Below, piece by piece: positions 63,951-64,000 of a stretch of DNA of 64,000 bases. Numbering within the stretch: position 1 is the first letter of the stretch; each line of letters begins with the position of its first letter. The DNA lies in NCBI RefSeq assembly GCF_000829675.1, contig NZ_BBRX01000021.1, forward strand, positions 1 through 64,000. Reading direction: 5' to 3'. The stretch comes from Acinetobacter rudis. Lineage in GTDB: Bacteria > Pseudomonadota > Gammaproteobacteria > Pseudomonadales > Moraxellaceae. The position numbers and the translations under genes are program-made. The notes below the pieces were generated by a model that had not been told where the DNA came from, made no database searches, and saw only the letters and a program-made list of their open reading frames with translations.

Positions 63951-64000
63951 AAAAATATTATTTTATACCTCCTCTAGGTTGGCCTGCCCTTATATCGTGA

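Overview
The window reads as an Acinetobacter chromosome. It is AT-rich, it carries a Xer dif site whose spacer and XerD half match E. coli dif, and its gene families (CioAB-type bd oxidase, NadV/Prs/NrtR, a NodT-HlyD-DHA2 efflux operon, VF530, ElbB) suit that genus. No rRNA or tRNA gene was found. The genus call is an inference from gene content.

Layout. (1) 1-1352: the lysis end of a prophage (holin, SAR endolysin, Rz with Rz1 nested in another frame). (2) 1495-11819: ordinary chromosome. It holds a hypothetical gene, a His-rich DUF2946 protein, cydA-cydB plus a 36-aa third subunit, a DUF805 protein, a histidine phosphatase, the NAD salvage pair prs-nadV with an NrtR-type regulator, and an outer-membrane barrel protein. 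(3) 11872-11899: the chromosome dimer-resolution site dif. (4) 12024-about 40110: a genomic island that begins 125 bp from dif. Three overlapping tyrosine-recombinase genes and a small coiled-coil gene form its mobility block, resembling gamma-Mobile-Trio and Tn554-type arrangements. Its cargo is mostly anti-phage: a PIN-like orphan, a complete type II CBASS operon (CD-NTase, Cap2, Cap3, HNH-SAVED effector), an IS3-family element, a two-gene NERD/kinase/kinase/SF1-helicase system, and a two-gene McrB-like AAA + DUF2357 nuclease system. Diverged repeats and IS-end relics flank the last module and a VF530 gene. (5) 40317-54138: chromosome with an MBL-fold hydrolase and a TetR regulator sharing paired operators, a LysR regulator divergent from a fused indolepyruvate:ferredoxin oxidoreductase, a three-gene drug efflux operon, an alpha/beta hydrolase and a DUF1826-like protein. 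(6) 54251-63950: seven minus-strand genes around a 1449-aa fusion (hydrolase, adenylation, membrane acyltransferase and carrier domains) with a phosphopantetheinyl transferase nearby. This looks like an uncharacterised small biosynthetic locus.

The strongest candidates for undescribed biology are the 1650-aa NERD-kinase-kinase-helicase with its 484-aa winged-helix-like partner (27369-33776), the 1449-aa fusion locus, and the repeat architecture that appears to mark cargo boundaries in the dif-adjacent island. Functions come from motif reading only; no database search was run.
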